From assembly GCF_013283365.1 (NCBI RefSeq), contig NZ_WBYM01000002.1, forward strand, positions 248,001 through 312,000: 64,000 nt of DNA. The letters run 5' to 3'. The translations under genes and the position numbers were made by a program. The DNA is from Marinobacterium sp. xm-d-530. GTDB lineage: Bacteria > Pseudomonadota > Gammaproteobacteria > Pseudomonadales > Balneatricaceae. The notes below the pieces were generated by a model. It ran no database searches. It was not told the origin of the DNA and saw only the letters and a list, made by a program, of their open reading frames with translations. This document shows, one piece after another, positions 54,008 to 63,533 of the stretch (position 1 is its first letter; each line of letters starts with the position of its first letter).

Positions 54008-55056
54008 TAGTTGGCCTCTGGTGTAGAACGATAATCTTTGCGACGTTTCAATTGATACTCTCTTACGGCGCGATTGTGTTGCTCTAGTGTATCTGAAAAC
54101 TGGTGCGAACCGTCACCTTTGGCGACAAAATAGAGCGCCTTACCAGGCTCAGGATTAAGCGCTGCGACAATCGCATCCTCCCCTACCAATGCAATTGGCG
54201 TAGGAGGGAGCGCTGGAATTCTATAAGTGTTATAGGGTGTCGACTCTTTTAAATGCTTACGTGTCAGATTGCCCTGATAACGCTCACCTAAGCCATAGAT
54301 CACGGTTGGATCGGTCTGCAGTCGCATCCCCCGATTGAGACGACGAATGAAGACACCCGAGATCTGCCCCCGCTCACTACTCAAACCCGTCTCTTTCTCG
54401 ATGATAGATGCCAGAATAAGGGCTTCGTAGGAACTCTCAAGCGGCAATGTTATATCACGACTCTGCCAATGCTTATCTAACACATCATTAAGCATTCTGT
54501 GTGCACGAAGCAGCAGTTCTTTGTCCGTTGTACCCCGCTCAAAATAGTAGGTCTCGGCTAAAAATAGGCCTTCAGATGAATCGACATTGAGGCCCAGTTC
54601 AGTCGACAAACTGGCGGCATCCGTAGCACTCAATGTTTTCTCAAGCAGTTCATTGTCTGCAAGAGAGGCCAGCATCTCTTTAACGGTTGCCCCCTCAATA
54701 AGGGTCACTCGATACTGCACAGATCGACCCGATATGAGACGATCAAGCAGGGTCTCTAGGGTATCACCCACCCTTACCTCATACTCGCCGCTGCGCAACT
54801 TGGTGAGTTCTGGCTGAAGCTTAAACAGTAACTTAAGTTTGAACGGCTCATCCAACCAGTGACGATCGGATAGCTCTTGAACCAAGCGTGAGGCCGTATA
54901 GCCAGTAGGAACCGTCAAGGTGGTTGGTTGCTGGAGCGCTAGACGCTGTTTAGGAAGATCAAGAACGGACTGATATTGGCTCCACCCAACAGAGGCAAGC
55001 ACCATAAAAAAAGCAACAAATACTATGACTGTTCGTTTTAACAAACCTAAACCCAA
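54007..55056 (-). CDS. mltG: endolytic murein transglycosylase
   Basis: Inner-membrane enzyme that cuts growing peptidoglycan strands to set glycan length. The 349-residue protein has one N-terminal transmembrane segment (about 8-26, VIVFVAFFMVLASVGW), a LysM-like region (about 45-120) and the YceG catalytic domain with the essential glutamate in ASIIEKETGLSSERGQ and QTDPTVIYGLG. The start is uncertain: the frame opens at TTG 55056 with no good ribosome site, and a second TTG lies 12 bases inside. No ATG occurs before the membrane segment. It normally follows pabC; here fabF lies directly upstream. Confidence 0.88.
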   Translation of the reverse strand: MGLGLLKRTVIVFVAFFMVLASVGWSQYQSVLDLPKQRLALQQPTTLTVPTGYTASRLVQELSDRHWLDEPFKLKLLFKLQPELTKLRSGEYEVRVGDTLETLLDRLISGRSVQYRVTLIEGATVKEMLASLADNELLEKTLSATDAASLSTELGLNVDSSEGLFLAETYYFERGTTDKELLLRAHRMLNDVLDKHWQSRDITLPLESSYEALILASIIEKETGLSSERGQISGVFIRRLNRGMRLQTDPTVIYGLGERYQGNLTRKHLKESTPYNTYRIPALPPTPIALVGEDAIVAALNPEPGKALYFVAKGDGSHQFSDTLEQHNRAVREYQLKRRKDYRSTPEAN

Positions 55057-55111
55057 TGAGTATTAGCAATCAGTATGAGTCGGGGCCGATAGGCACCCGA
55101 CTCAACGGTCG

Positions 55112-56350
55112 CTAGATCTTGTTAAAGACGAGTGTACCGTTGGTACCACCAAAGCCAAATGAGTTGGACATAGCGGCAAATAGCTTCGCCTCTTGGGCCG
55201 TGTGAGCCACATAGTTAAGGTCACAGCCTTCACTTGGGTTATCCAAGTTGATCGTAGGCGGCGCTACTTGATCACGAAGAGCCAGCACACAGAAGGCTGC
55301 TTCGACAGCACCTGCAGCCCCTAATAGGTGACCTATCATAGATTTAGTCGAGCTCATACGGACATCTGAAGCAGCGCTTCCCAACACCGCTTTAGCCGCA
55401 TTGGATTCCGCAATATCACCCGCCGGAGTCGATGTGCCGTGTGCATTGATGTAGTTGATTTGATCGACGTTCAGACCGGAATCTTTAATCGCATTAGTCA
55501 TCGACAGAGCAGCACCGGCACCATCCTCTGGTGGTGAAGTCATGTGGTAGGCGTCATCACTCATACCAAAGCCACTCAACTCACAGTAGATCTTCGCACC
55601 ACGCGCTTTAGCATGCTCATAGGACTCAAGTACCAACATTCCGGCACCATCACCCAGCACAAACCCATCACGATCACGATCCCATGGACGACTTGCTGCT
55701 TGTGGATCGTCGTTACGACTCGACAAGGCACGCGCAGCGGCAAAACCACCCAAACCAAGTGGCGTTGTCGCCATCTCAGAGCCACCTGCGATCATCACAT
55801 CAGCATCACCGTATTGAATCATACGCATCGCATGACCAATGTTGTGGGTACCGGTTGTACAGGCGGTTGTGATCGCAATATTCGGTCCACGGAAGCCATA
55901 TTTAATGGCTAGGTTACCGGCGATCATATTGATGATACTGCCAGGAACGAAAAATGGAGAGACTCGACGAGGGCCTGACTTATTCAGTATGTCGTGTGTG
56001 TTTTCAATCATTGGTAGACCACCGATGCCGGAGCCAATGGCACAACCAATGCGTGGTGCTTTCTCTTCTGAGACTTCAATACCGGAATCTTCAACTGCTT
56101 GAATAGCAGCCACCATGCCGTATTGAATGAACAGATCCATCTTACGAGCCTCTTTAGGGTTGAGGTAAGGCTCTAGTTGAAAATCTTTAACAGATGATGA
56201 GAAACGTGTGCTGAAAGCCGAAGCATCAAAATGCTCAATTGGGCCTGCACCACTCTTTCCCGCAAGAATATTTGACCAAGTGTCATCGACCGTTTGACCA
56301 ACAGGTGTTAATAGACCAAGACCTGTGACTACAACTCGATTGCGCGACAT
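55112..56350 (-). CDS. fabF: beta-ketoacyl-ACP synthase II
   Basis: Elongates acyl-ACP by condensation with malonyl-ACP in fatty acid synthesis; type II helps make temperature-responsive cis-vaccenate. The 412-residue protein begins [16 protein letters not shown] and has the Cys-His-His catalytic set: the nucleophile in [14 protein letters not shown], then [12 protein letters not shown] and [14 protein letters not shown]. The C-terminal [13 protein letters not shown] is the glycine-rich loop. A hairpin lies between acpP and this gene. The next gene downstream is mltG, without the usual pabC between. Confidence 0.95.
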   Translation of the reverse strand: MSRNRVVVTGLGLLTPVGQTVDDTWSNILAGKSGAGPIEHFDASAFSTRFSSSVKDFQLEPYLNPKEARKMDLFIQYGMVAAIQAVEDSGIEVSEEKAPRIGCAIGSGIGGLPMIENTHDILNKSGPRRVSPFFVPGSIINMIAGNLAIKYGFRGPNIAITTACTTGTHNIGHAMRMIQYGDADVMIAGGSEMATTPLGLGGFAAARALSSRNDDPQAASRPWDRDRDGFVLGDGAGMLVLESYEHAKARGAKIYCELSGFGMSDDAYHMTSPPEDGAGAALSMTNAIKDSGLNVDQINYINAHGTSTPAGDIAESNAAKAVLGSAASDVRMSSTKSMIGHLLGAAGAVEAAFCVLALRDQVAPPTINLDNPSEGCDLNYVAHTAQEAKLFAAMSNSFGFGGTNGTLVFNKI

Positions 56351-56378
56351 CTAAAACTCTCCGATGGGCTAATAAAAG

Positions 56379-56413
56379 AAAAGCCGCAACTACTCTAGGC
56401 AGGTGCGGCTTTT
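56379..56413 (-). terminator. terminator or attenuator between acpP and fabF
   Basis: Stem AAAAGCCGCA / TGCGGCTTTT with a 15-nt loop; on the minus strand TTTTCTTTTATT follows. Placed after acpP it would let acpP be made in excess over fabF. Confidence 0.75.
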
Positions 56414-56432
56414 CGAACGTACGTAGAACCGA

Positions 56433-56666
56433 TTACTGGTTAGCGTTAACGTAGTCGATTGCTAGCTGAACTGTAGTGATTTTCTCAGCTTCTTCATCAG
56501 GAATTTCAGTTTCGAATTCCTCTTCAAGAGCCATTACTAGTTCAACAGTGTCAAGTGAATCAGCACCGAGGTCTTCTACGAAAGAAGCTTCGTTAGTCAC
56601 TTCTTCTTCTTTAACACCAAGTTGCTCGGCGATAATTTTCTTAACGCGATCTTCAATATTGCTCAT
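56433..56666 (-). CDS. acpP: acyl carrier protein
   Basis: Small acidic carrier that holds growing acyl chains on a phosphopantetheine arm. The 77-residue protein is nearly identical in pattern to E. coli ACP, with the attachment serine S37 in [25 protein letters not shown]-type weak ribosome site precedes the ATG. The 175-bp AT-rich gap to fabG probably holds its own promoter (TATAGA near 56700 on the minus strand), as is usual for this highly expressed gene, and a hairpin follows. Confidence 0.98.
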   Translation of the reverse strand: MSNIEDRVKKIIAEQLGVKEEEVTNEASFVEDLGADSLDTVELVMALEEEFETEIPDEEAEKITTVQLAIDYVNANQ

Positions 56667-56841
56667 ATCGATTCCTATAATGTTTCAACGCCCACTGTAT
56701 CTATACTGACACTTTGGGAATTTTAGAAAACCGCTGCTTACATAAAAGATAAGCAACAATTGTTAACTGGGTGCAATTATCCGCTATCTGATGGAAATTA
56801 CAACCTTTTATACGGTAAAAAACCACACCTAAACGGGGGTT

Positions 56842-57585
56842 TTAACCCATGTACATACCACCGTTGACCTGGATCGTTTCACCGGTCACATAACCGCCAG
56901 ATTCGCTGCATAAGAAACCAACGACTGCTGCGATCTCTTCAGGCTTACCTAGACGTGACAGTGATATCTGAGACTGCAGCATCTCTTTATGTGCTTCAGG
57001 TAGATCAGCCGTCATATCGGTATCGATGAAACCAGGCGCAACACAGTTGACCGTCACGTTACGACTACCTAATTCACGAGCCAATGCACGTGAGAAACCT
57101 TCCATACCTGCTTTAGCTGCTGCGTAGTTTGCTTGACCCGCGTTACCCATAGAGGCCACAACAGAGCTGACGCTGACCACACGACCCCAGCGCGCTTTTG
57201 TCATGCCGCGTAGAACACCTTTAACCATGCGGTAGACTGACGAAAGATTGGTATTCAGCACAGAATCCCACTCATCATCCTTCATACGCATCATCAGGTT
57301 GTCTTTAGTAATACCAGCATTGTTGACCAGAATGGTAACCGCACCGAACTCCTCTTGGATCTGTGCCAGTACCGCATCAACCGACTCTTTATCAGAGACG
57401 TTTAGTACATAACCTTTACCCGCATTACCGGCTGCAGCTAAGTATTCAGTGATTGCACTAGCACCACCTTCACTCGTTGCTGTTCCAAGAACGGTAGCGC
57501 CCTGTGCAGCGAGATTCTCTGCGATCGCTTTACCGATACCGCGGGTAGCACCTGTTACTAGCGCAACTTTATTTTCTAAACTCAT
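56842..57585 (-). CDS. fabG: 3-oxoacyl-ACP reductase
   Basis: NADPH-dependent reduction of 3-oxoacyl-ACP, second step of each fatty acid elongation cycle. The 247-residue short-chain dehydrogenase has the cofactor motif TGATRGIGKAIAENLA, NNAG (VNNAGITKDNLMMRM), catalytic Ser in VSVSSVVASMG and the YxxxK pair in ANYAAAKAGMEGF. The C-terminus GYVTGETIQVNGGMYM is typical of FabG. It lies 10 bp after fabD and before acpP, the canonical fab order. Confidence 0.97.
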   Translation of the reverse strand: MSLENKVALVTGATRGIGKAIAENLAAQGATVLGTATSEGGASAITEYLAAAGNAGKGYVLNVSDKESVDAVLAQIQEEFGAVTILVNNAGITKDNLMMRMKDDEWDSVLNTNLSSVYRMVKGVLRGMTKARWGRVVSVSSVVASMGNAGQANYAAAKAGMEGFSRALARELGSRNVTVNCVAPGFIDTDMTADLPEAHKEMLQSQISLSRLGKPEEIAAVVGFLCSESGGYVTGETIQVNGGMYMG

Positions 57586-57595
57586 CTTTTAATCC

Positions 57596-58537
57596 TTAGC
57601 TATTTTGTGCTTCTAGGGCTTTATCTAGACCCGCAGAATCACCAATATTCAAAACGGTTAATGCGCGATCGACTTTCTTATTCAGACCCGACAGAACTTT
57701 ACCTGGACCACACTCAACGGTGCGATCAACACCCAGTGCTAACATTGCTTGTACGCTCTCAGTCCAACGCACTGGACTGTACAGCTGCTGCACCAACAGA
57801 TCACGCAATTCAGCAACATCTTCACAGGTCGATGCATTGACGTTGTGAATGAGTTTAATCGCTGGCAGTGTAATCTCAATCTTTGCCAATGCTTCAGCCA
57901 ACTTCTCAGCTGCTGGCTGCATCAAAGCACAGTGAGAAGGCACCGATACAGGTAGCTCTACTGCACGTTTAGCACCCGCCTCTTTACAAGCTTCCACACC
58001 ACGCTCAACCGCTGCTTTCTCACCGGCAATTACGACCTGACCTGGGCAGTTAAAGTTAACAGCAGAGACCACTGCACCTTGAGCGGCTTGCTCACAAGCA
58101 GCCACAACAGCCGCGTCATCAAGACCAAGAATTGCCGCCATCGCCCCAGTACCAGCAGGAACCGCAGCCTGCATCAACTCGCCACGAAGGCGAACCAGAC
58201 GCACACCGTCAGCCAAGGAGATAGCACCAGCACAAACTAGCGCGGAGTATTCACCCAGTGAGTGACCTGCGACAACCGAGGGTGCTTCACCACCCTGCTG
58301 TTGCCATAAACGCCACAGAGCGACACTCGAAGTCAGCAGAACGGGTTGTGTATTCTCAGTGCTATTAAGAACCGCTTCAGGCCCCTCTTGAGCAATAGCC
58401 CAAAGATCCTGACCTAAGGCTTCAGAAGCCTCTTTAAACGTATCCGTGATAATAGAGTGCTGTGCAGCTAGATCACTCAACATACCGAGTGATTGTGAAC
58501 CTTGGCCTGGGAAGACCAATGCAAGTGATTGAGACAT
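57596..58537 (-). CDS. fabD: malonyl-CoA:ACP transacylase
   Basis: Loads malonyl groups onto ACP to start fatty acid elongation. The 313-residue protein begins LALVFPGQGSQSLGML, with the catalytic serine in VVAGHSLGEYSALVCAGAI, the arginine in RLVRLRGELMQ, and the catalytic histidine in PVSVPSHCALM. ECGPGKVLSGL is near the C-terminus. It lies between plsX (83 bp upstream) and fabG. fabH, which in E. coli sits between plsX and fabD, is not here, as in Pseudomonas. Confidence 0.97.
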   Translation of the reverse strand: MSQSLALVFPGQGSQSLGMLSDLAAQHSIITDTFKEASEALGQDLWAIAQEGPEAVLNSTENTQPVLLTSSVALWRLWQQQGGEAPSVVAGHSLGEYSALVCAGAISLADGVRLVRLRGELMQAAVPAGTGAMAAILGLDDAAVVAACEQAAQGAVVSAVNFNCPGQVVIAGEKAAVERGVEACKEAGAKRAVELPVSVPSHCALMQPAAEKLAEALAKIEITLPAIKLIHNVNASTCEDVAELRDLLVQQLYSPVRWTESVQAMLALGVDRTVECGPGKVLSGLNKKVDRALTVLNIGDSAGLDKALEAQNS

Positions 58538-58620
58538 GTTGTCCTCGATTAACTGTCGGAGATTAACTCCATAAAAATTCCTAATGCGGAGTTTACATCA
58601 TATGAGGAATATCTGAACCC

Positions 58621-59634
58621 TTAAGGGGAACTGTTTAGATCCTGAGCAACCTGATCCGCCAACTGGTTAGGCAGATCGGCTTTAAGCATATTCAGAGTGT
58701 TTTCTAAAGCCGCCTTAAAGTCATTAGCGTTCGCAGCACCATGACTTTTAACGACCAGACCATTCAAACCTAAAAACAGTGCACCATTTCTTTGACCTGA
58801 ATCGAGCGATTTAGTCAGGGCTGTCAGCATTGGGCTAGCCAGCCATGCGATGACTTTACTGTAGAGTGAACCTGCAAACACCTGGCGCAGTCGATGAGCT
58901 AGCAGCTTAGCGACCCCTTCGCTACTCTTTAGGGCCACGTTACCGACCAGACCATCACAGACGATCAAATCCGCTTCACCAACAAACAGATCAGCGCCTT
59001 CAACAAAGCCGATGTAGTTCACCTCTGGAAGTTCCGCTATCTGAGCACTCGCTTCACGAAGCGTCTCGTTGCCCTTGGTCTCTTCAGAGCCTACGTTAAG
59101 CAGACCAATTTTTGGATCTCTACCTGTTGTAACCCGCACCAAAGCGCGCCCCAACACAGCAAACTGCTTTAGCATCTCTGGGGATGAGTCTAAGTTAGCG
59201 CCCAAATCGACGACCTGACACTCGCCTTTCAAGGTCGGCATAGCTGCAGAGATAGCGGGACGATCGATCCCCTGAATCATTCCCAAGGTGCGTCTCGCAA
59301 GGGCCATCAAAGCCCCCGTATTGCCAGCACTCACAACGGCACAGGCCGAACCTGATGCGAGCTGATCCAGAGCTAACTGCATTGAGCTGTCCGAGCCTTC
59401 ACGCAGAGCGGAAATTACCCTCATATCGGCCGTAATAACCGATGAAGCATGCACAAGGCTTAACTGTGAATTAGCGTCTTTAGGAAGATAGGGAGCGATC
59501 TGCTCTTGATCACCCACAAGGGTAATCGATAGATCAGGGTGATCTTTAAGAACTGCGAGGGAGGCCTCAACAGTAATACGGGGACCGAAGTCCCCGCCCA
59601 TTGCATCAACAGCGATGCAATAACTGTGTTGCAC
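58621..59634 (-). CDS. plsX: phosphate acyltransferase
   Basis: Makes acyl-phosphate from acyl-ACP, the first step toward phosphatidic acid in the PlsX/PlsY route. The 337-residue protein begins with IAVDAMGGDFGP and has VVSAGNTGALMALA, DLGANLDSSPEMLKQFAVLG and GLVGNVALKSSEG, all family blocks. The start is GTG at 59634, only 9 bp after the rpmF stop, with no strong ribosome site, so coupling with rpmF is likely. The rpmF-plsX-fab order is widely conserved. Confidence 0.96.
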   Translation of the reverse strand: MQHSYCIAVDAMGGDFGPRITVEASLAVLKDHPDLSITLVGDQEQIAPYLPKDANSQLSLVHASSVITADMRVISALREGSDSSMQLALDQLASGSACAVVSAGNTGALMALARRTLGMIQGIDRPAISAAMPTLKGECQVVDLGANLDSSPEMLKQFAVLGRALVRVTTGRDPKIGLLNVGSEETKGNETLREASAQIAELPEVNYIGFVEGADLFVGEADLIVCDGLVGNVALKSSEGVAKLLAHRLRQVFAGSLYSKVIAWLASPMLTALTKSLDSGQRNGALFLGLNGLVVKSHGAANANDFKAALENTLNMLKADLPNQLADQVAQDLNSSP

Positions 59635-59643
59635 GGCTAAGAC

Positions 59644-59823
59644 TTACTCGTCGCCTTTTGCAACAACCTGACGACCGCGGTAGAAACCGTCAGCTGTCAT
59701 GTGGTGACGACGGTGAGTCTCACCAGTAGTCTGTTCAACTGAAAGAGTTGGGTTGCTAAGTGCATCGTGTGAACGGCGCATATCGCGACGTGAACGAGAC
59801 TTTTTGTTCTGCTGTACTGCCAT
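59644..59823 (-). CDS. rpmF: 50S ribosomal protein L32
   Basis: Small ribosomal protein of 59 residues, [20 protein letters not shown] then [20 protein letters not shown], ending VVAKGDE. The basic N-terminus and the [11 protein letters not shown] block are those of bacterial L32. AGGAG lies 8 nt before the ATG. It lacks zinc-finger cysteines, as in the E. coli (C-minus) form. It sits between the DUF177 gene and plsX, its standard place. Confidence 0.97.
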   Translation of the reverse strand: MAVQQNKKSRSRRDMRRSHDALSNPTLSVEQTTGETHRRHHMTADGFYRGRQVVAKGDE

Positions 59824-59855
59824 GGTTTTTACTCCTGGATCTTACTTTACTAGCG

Positions 59856-60362
59856 CTACTTCTTAAGGCTCGCTAGCACACTAAATGGATTCGGTTTTTC
59901 AATCTGCTCCGCAGGTATCTCATCTTCGCCGAAGGACATTTTTACTGAACAGTCATCATGATAACAGACGGCTGGTAAACTCAGTATCAACTCTTCTCCG
60001 ACCAAATCTGCAAGATTTACATCATCCTCTAACAGTAGAGGATCATAGTAACGGGGCAAATTCTTGGCCTGCTCTTCGTTTAACACAACGGCTAAACTGA
60101 ACTCTGCTTCCAATTGCAATGTCACTGGCTCCAAGCAACGTTGACACTGTTGCTGAACTTCAACGTTCGCTTGTCCGGTCACAGTTCTTAGCTTCTGCTC
60201 ATCAAGGGCAAAAGCCAGTTCTACATTGACATCACCACAGGGACTGACCAGCAAGGAGCAGAGCTGAGGCATAGATTGCAGTGCAATAGTGCCTGTTAAA
60301 ACTGCTTCCCGCTCGGCAAGTTTCCGAGGGTCGACTTTTTTCGGAAGAGGGCCGTTCGACAT
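59856..60362 (-). CDS. yceD: DUF177 protein, 23S rRNA accumulation factor YceD-like
   Basis: The 168-residue acidic protein has the DUF177 pattern, with the CxxC-type motif QQCQRCLEPV (about residues 90-100) and a second pair in VCYHDDCSVK, plus the PRYYDPLLLEDDVNLADLVGEELILSLP block. In plants and E. coli members of this family are needed for normal 23S rRNA levels; the mechanism is unclear. It opens the yceD-rpmF-plsX-fab series, divergent from maf with 130 bp between, where promoters for both must lie. Confidence 0.9.
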   Translation of the reverse strand: MSNGPLPKKVDPRKLAEREAVLTGTIALQSMPQLCSLLVSPCGDVNVELAFALDEQKLRTVTGQANVEVQQQCQRCLEPVTLQLEAEFSLAVVLNEEQAKNLPRYYDPLLLEDDVNLADLVGEELILSLPAVCYHDDCSVKMSFGEDEIPAEQIEKPNPFSVLASLKK

Positions 60363-60492
60363 AAGCGCGCAATTCTAGGGATCTGAAGCCCAACTGTAAA
60401 GGAATATATGCCATTAATTGAGGATATTTGTTAGGTTAGAGCCTCTTTAGCTAACAAAAGCCCAATCTGCACAAAATCGCAGCGGAATATCG

Positions 60493-61089
60493 ATGAAAAG
60501 CCACCAATTACCGATCGTTTTAGCCTCAAGCTCAAAATATCGCCGCGAACTACTGTCTCGCATTTTAAATGAGTTTGAACACGCCTCTCCCGACATCGAT
60601 GAGACGCCAATAGCCGGTGAGTCTCCAGAGGCTTGTGCGGCTCGTTTAGCCCAACTGAAAGCCAAGGCGTTAGCTAAAGAGTTCCCTGCACACTGGATTA
60701 TAGGGTCTGATCAACTGGCTACGCTTGACCAGCTGATTCTTGGCAAACCTTTAACCAAAGAGAGAGCGATTACCCAGCTCTCTTTGTGCAGCGGTCGGCG
60801 TGTCAGCTTTCTAACCTCTTTGGCGCTTTTCAACAGCCAAACTGAGGAGACTAGAGAGTATCTAGAAGAGGTTGTCGTGACCTTTAGAGAACTGTCAGAC
60901 GCAGAGATCACAGCTTACATTGATCGCGAGCAACCGCTGGACTGCGCAGGCAGTTTTAAATGCGAGGGGTTAGGTATCACACTGTTTGAGTCGATTGAGA
61001 GCAGAGACCCTAATACTCTAATTGGCCTGCCACTGATTGGGTTAAACCATCTATTACTAGAAGCGGGCATCAACCCGCTTCTAAAATAG
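60493..61089 (+). CDS. Maf-family nucleotide pyrophosphatase (YceF-like)
   Basis: House-cleaning enzyme that hydrolyses non-canonical nucleoside triphosphates. The 198-residue protein has the Maf blocks VLASSSKYRRELLSRI, DIDETPIAGESPEACAARLA, IIGSDQLATLD and GSFKCEGLGITLFE. The position next to yceD-rpmF and the sequence around DETP suggest the YceF subgroup, which acts on 7-methyl-GTP. That specificity is inference. It is transcribed toward sppA (14 bp between the two ends), with no terminator visible. Confidence 0.92.
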   Translation: MKSHQLPIVLASSSKYRRELLSRILNEFEHASPDIDETPIAGESPEACAARLAQLKAKALAKEFPAHWIIGSDQLATLDQLILGKPLTKERAITQLSLCSGRRVSFLTSLALFNSQTEETREYLEEVVVTFRELSDAEITAYIDREQPLDCAGSFKCEGLGITLFESIESRDPNTLIGLPLIGLNHLLLEAGINPLLK

Positions 61090-61103
61090 ACGCTATTAGC
61101 GAT

Positions 61104-62159
61104 CTATTTGAACTGGATAGAGCTCGTTATACCGAGAGTGTTCATAACCTGACTGGCCACCCCAACACCTAGACGCTCTGCCAAGCGTTCAACCGCGTTT
61201 GGACGGTAGCTGTAATCAATTAGATGATCGGTATTAAACTGTTCGCGAGCAACAGAGCTAGCACTGCCTAACCCATCAACCAAACCCAATTCAACGGCCT
61301 GTTCACCTGTCCAGATTAGTCCAGAGAACAGCTCAGGGTTATCAGCAAGACGATCACCCCTACCCTGCTTCACAGCGTCAATTAACTGTTGGTGAGTAGT
61401 ATCCAACACAGATTGCCAAAAGCGCTTCTGTTGATCCGAGAGCGGCTGGAAAGGGTCTAGCAGTGCTTTGCTGTCGCCTGCGGTAAGAGCACGGCGTTCA
61501 ACCCCTAGCTTCTCCATCAAATCGACAAAACCAAATCCACTTGAAATGACCCCAATTGAACCTACCAGGCTGGCTTTATCCGCATAGATAGCGTCCGCGG
61601 CACTGGCTAGGTAATAACCGCCACTGGCGCCAATATCGGTAATAACGGCCATCACCGCCTTATCAGGATAGAGTGCACGGAGTCGAACAATCTCATCATA
61701 GACGTAACCGGCTTGAACAGGACTACCACCCGGGCTGTTAATACGCACAATAACACCGAGACTGTCAGATGCCTCAAACGCATCGCGCAGAGAGGTGATC
61801 AACAGATCAGCACTGGCTTCGCTGCTGTCTGAAATAACGCCACGCACTTGAACCACTGCCACATGTGGCTTAGAGATCTCCTCAATGGAGGCGAACTTCT
61901 CACTCCACAGAAAAAAGCCTGCGATACCAAACAGATAGATAAAGGTCAGAGACTTGAAGAAGATGCCCCAACGGCGAGATCGGCGCTGCTCACGGTTGAC
62001 GTTATCAACCAGCTTTTCAAGCAAGCGCCAGCTTTTTGAATCGGTACTGTCTACAGCAGGCTGATCACTCTTCTCATTAGTTTGCACAACCGTTCCACTA
62101 GCCTGCTCAATACTCTCTTTTGAATCACTAGGCTTTTCACCCCAAGGATTGTGTTCCAC
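61104..62159 (-). CDS. sppA: signal peptide peptidase, S49 family
   Basis: Membrane serine protease that degrades leftover signal peptides. The 351-residue protein has a charged N-terminus (about 1-48), one transmembrane segment (WGIFFKSLTFIYLFGIAGFFL), and one S49 domain. The Ser-Lys pair is the serine in DIGASGGYYLASA and the lysine in RALTAGDSKALLDPF. It is the short, single-domain form, not the 618-residue E. coli type. The start is GTG at 62159, with AAGGAG 5 nt upstream. It lies 1 bp after the HAD gene. Confidence 0.9.
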   Translation of the reverse strand: MEHNPWGEKPSDSKESIEQASGTVVQTNEKSDQPAVDSTDSKSWRLLEKLVDNVNREQRRSRRWGIFFKSLTFIYLFGIAGFFLWSEKFASIEEISKPHVAVVQVRGVISDSSEASADLLITSLRDAFEASDSLGVIVRINSPGGSPVQAGYVYDEIVRLRALYPDKAVMAVITDIGASGGYYLASAADAIYADKASLVGSIGVISSGFGFVDLMEKLGVERRALTAGDSKALLDPFQPLSDQQKRFWQSVLDTTHQQLIDAVKQGRGDRLADNPELFSGLIWTGEQAVELGLVDGLGSASSVAREQFNTDHLIDYSYRPNAVERLAERLGVGVASQVMNTLGITSSIQFK

Positions 62160-62160
62160 A

Positions 62161-62808
62161 TTAACTCCTTAACCAATCCACTAACTCATTAAAATGATCA
62201 AACACCTGCAACGGTTCAAAGGCATGCAGATCATCCACCTCATGCACCCCATAGCTCATAGCCACTCGATCAATACCCGCACTGCGCGCCATCTCCAAAT
62301 CATAACTGGTGTCACCAATCATAAGGACTTCGCTAGCATCCAAACCTGTCTCTTCTAGGATCTCATGCAGCATCAAAGGATCTGGCTTGGATGCCGTCTC
62401 ATCAGCACACTTGGTCAGTTCAAAATGGCCCGCCAACTCTGTATCAGACAGGACGCGATCCAAACCACGGCGGCTTTTTCCAGTCGCGACCGAGAGTCGA
62501 TAGCCATGCTGTTTGAGTAGCCCCAGTCCATCAAATGCACCGTCAAATAGCGCCGTGGGTGTCTGATCAACCTCTAGATAGTGTTTACTGTAACCCTGCC
62601 GAATGAGCTCTCGCGTTGCGGCATCACATTCAGGCATGACTTTAAGAATAGCCTCTGGCAAGCCAAGGCCAATAATATCTCGCACTGACTCATCACTGGG
62701 GATTCTTAGACCTAGCTCACGCGTAGCGCCCTGAAAACTGGATACGATACGCGCTTGAGAATCGATTAAAGTTCCATCCCAATCGAAAATAAGTAGCCTA
62801 TACTTCAC
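62161..62808 (-). CDS. HAD-superfamily phosphatase (phosphoglycolate phosphatase-like)
   Basis: The 215-residue protein has all HAD motifs: nucleophile in IFDWDGTLIDSQ, motif II threonine in SVATGKSRRGL, the lysine in ETASKPDPLML and motif IV acids in MIGDTSYDLEMARSAG. A helical cap domain occupies about residues 15-85. It resembles Gph and related small-molecule phosphatases. The equivalent gene next to sppA in Pseudomonas is annotated likewise, and rluC would come next; here the neighbour is instead a divergent lytic transglycosylase. The substrate cannot be inferred. Confidence 0.88.
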   Translation of the reverse strand: MKYRLLIFDWDGTLIDSQARIVSSFQGATRELGLRIPSDESVRDIIGLGLPEAILKVMPECDAATRELIRQGYSKHYLEVDQTPTALFDGAFDGLGLLKQHGYRLSVATGKSRRGLDRVLSDTELAGHFELTKCADETASKPDPLMLHEILEETGLDASEVLMIGDTSYDLEMARSAGIDRVAMSYGVHEVDDLHAFEPLQVFDHFNELVDWLRS

Positions 62809-62831
62809 GTAAACCTCAAAGTTTGAGCATT

Positions 62832-63458
62832 ATGTATTTAAACAAGCGTCTAACACTGCTGTCGACACTGCTGATAGTCAGCTCAGTCTACAGCACCTCT
62901 GCGAAAAGTGAGAGTTCGCAGACCATCTATAAATTTCGCAACGAGTCAGGCGTGCTCTCGTTCAGCGATCGACGCCCTAAACAGACCACTCATTATGAAA
63001 TACTCAAATTTGACTGTTATGCCTGCCGGTCAAACCCATCAATCGATTGGCACACTGTGCCTCTAAACACTCGAGACTTTCGCAGCATTACACAAATCGC
63101 CGCCAACCAAGTCAAGGTTGACGAATCTCTTATTCGCGCCGTGATTCATGCGGAGTCGGCATTCAAAAGCAACGCGCTCTCTTCACAAGGGGCAATGGGT
63201 TTGATGCAGCTAATGAAAAAGACAGCACTCTCCCTAGGTGTCGAGAACCGACAGGATCCTAGCGCGAACATCTTTGCCGGGAGCCAATACCTAAAAGAGC
63301 AGCTAGAGCAGTTTGGTGACACAAAATTGGCCCTAGCAGCCTACAACGCAGGGCCAACGGCTGTAAAACGTTACCAAGGCATACCACCCTATCCCGAGAC
63401 AGAGCGCTACATCGAACGTGTAATGATTCTTAAAGCACGCTACGACAAAGCACTCTAG
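62832..63458 (+). CDS. SLT-domain lytic transglycosylase
   Basis: Cuts peptidoglycan with formation of anhydro-muropeptides. The 208-residue protein has a signal peptide (LTLLSTLLIVSSVYSTSA), a DUF4124-like stretch after it (IYKFRNESGVLSFSDRRP) and a C-terminal SLT domain from about residue 90. The catalytic Glu is in AVIHAESAFKSNALSSQGAMG, followed by GLMQLMKKTA and LALAAYNAGPTAVKRYQGIPPY. I start at ATG 62832; an in-frame TTG at 62823 is possible, and neither has a strong ribosome site. Two cysteines (FDCYACRS) could form a disulfide in the periplasm. It is a lone gene, divergent from the HAD gene with little space for a promoter. Confidence 0.88.
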   Translation: MYLNKRLTLLSTLLIVSSVYSTSAKSESSQTIYKFRNESGVLSFSDRRPKQTTHYEILKFDCYACRSNPSIDWHTVPLNTRDFRSITQIAANQVKVDESLIRAVIHAESAFKSNALSSQGAMGLMQLMKKTALSLGVENRQDPSANIFAGSQYLKEQLEQFGDTKLALAAYNAGPTAVKRYQGIPPYPETERYIERVMILKARYDKAL

Positions 63459-63491
63459 AAAGCATTTAGGCTTAGCTAAAATTTAGGCAAT

Positions 63492-63533
63492 AAAAAACCG
63501 CAGGCCGGATAAAGGGGGAGTTCCAGGCTGCGG
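63492..63533 (-). terminator. minus-strand intrinsic terminator downstream of rraA
   Basis: Stem CCGCAG / CTGCGG (63498-63503 with 63528-63533), extended by CC/GG, with a loop rich in C on the minus strand, followed by TTTTTT. It lies about 240 nt past the rraA stop. Confidence 0.78.
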
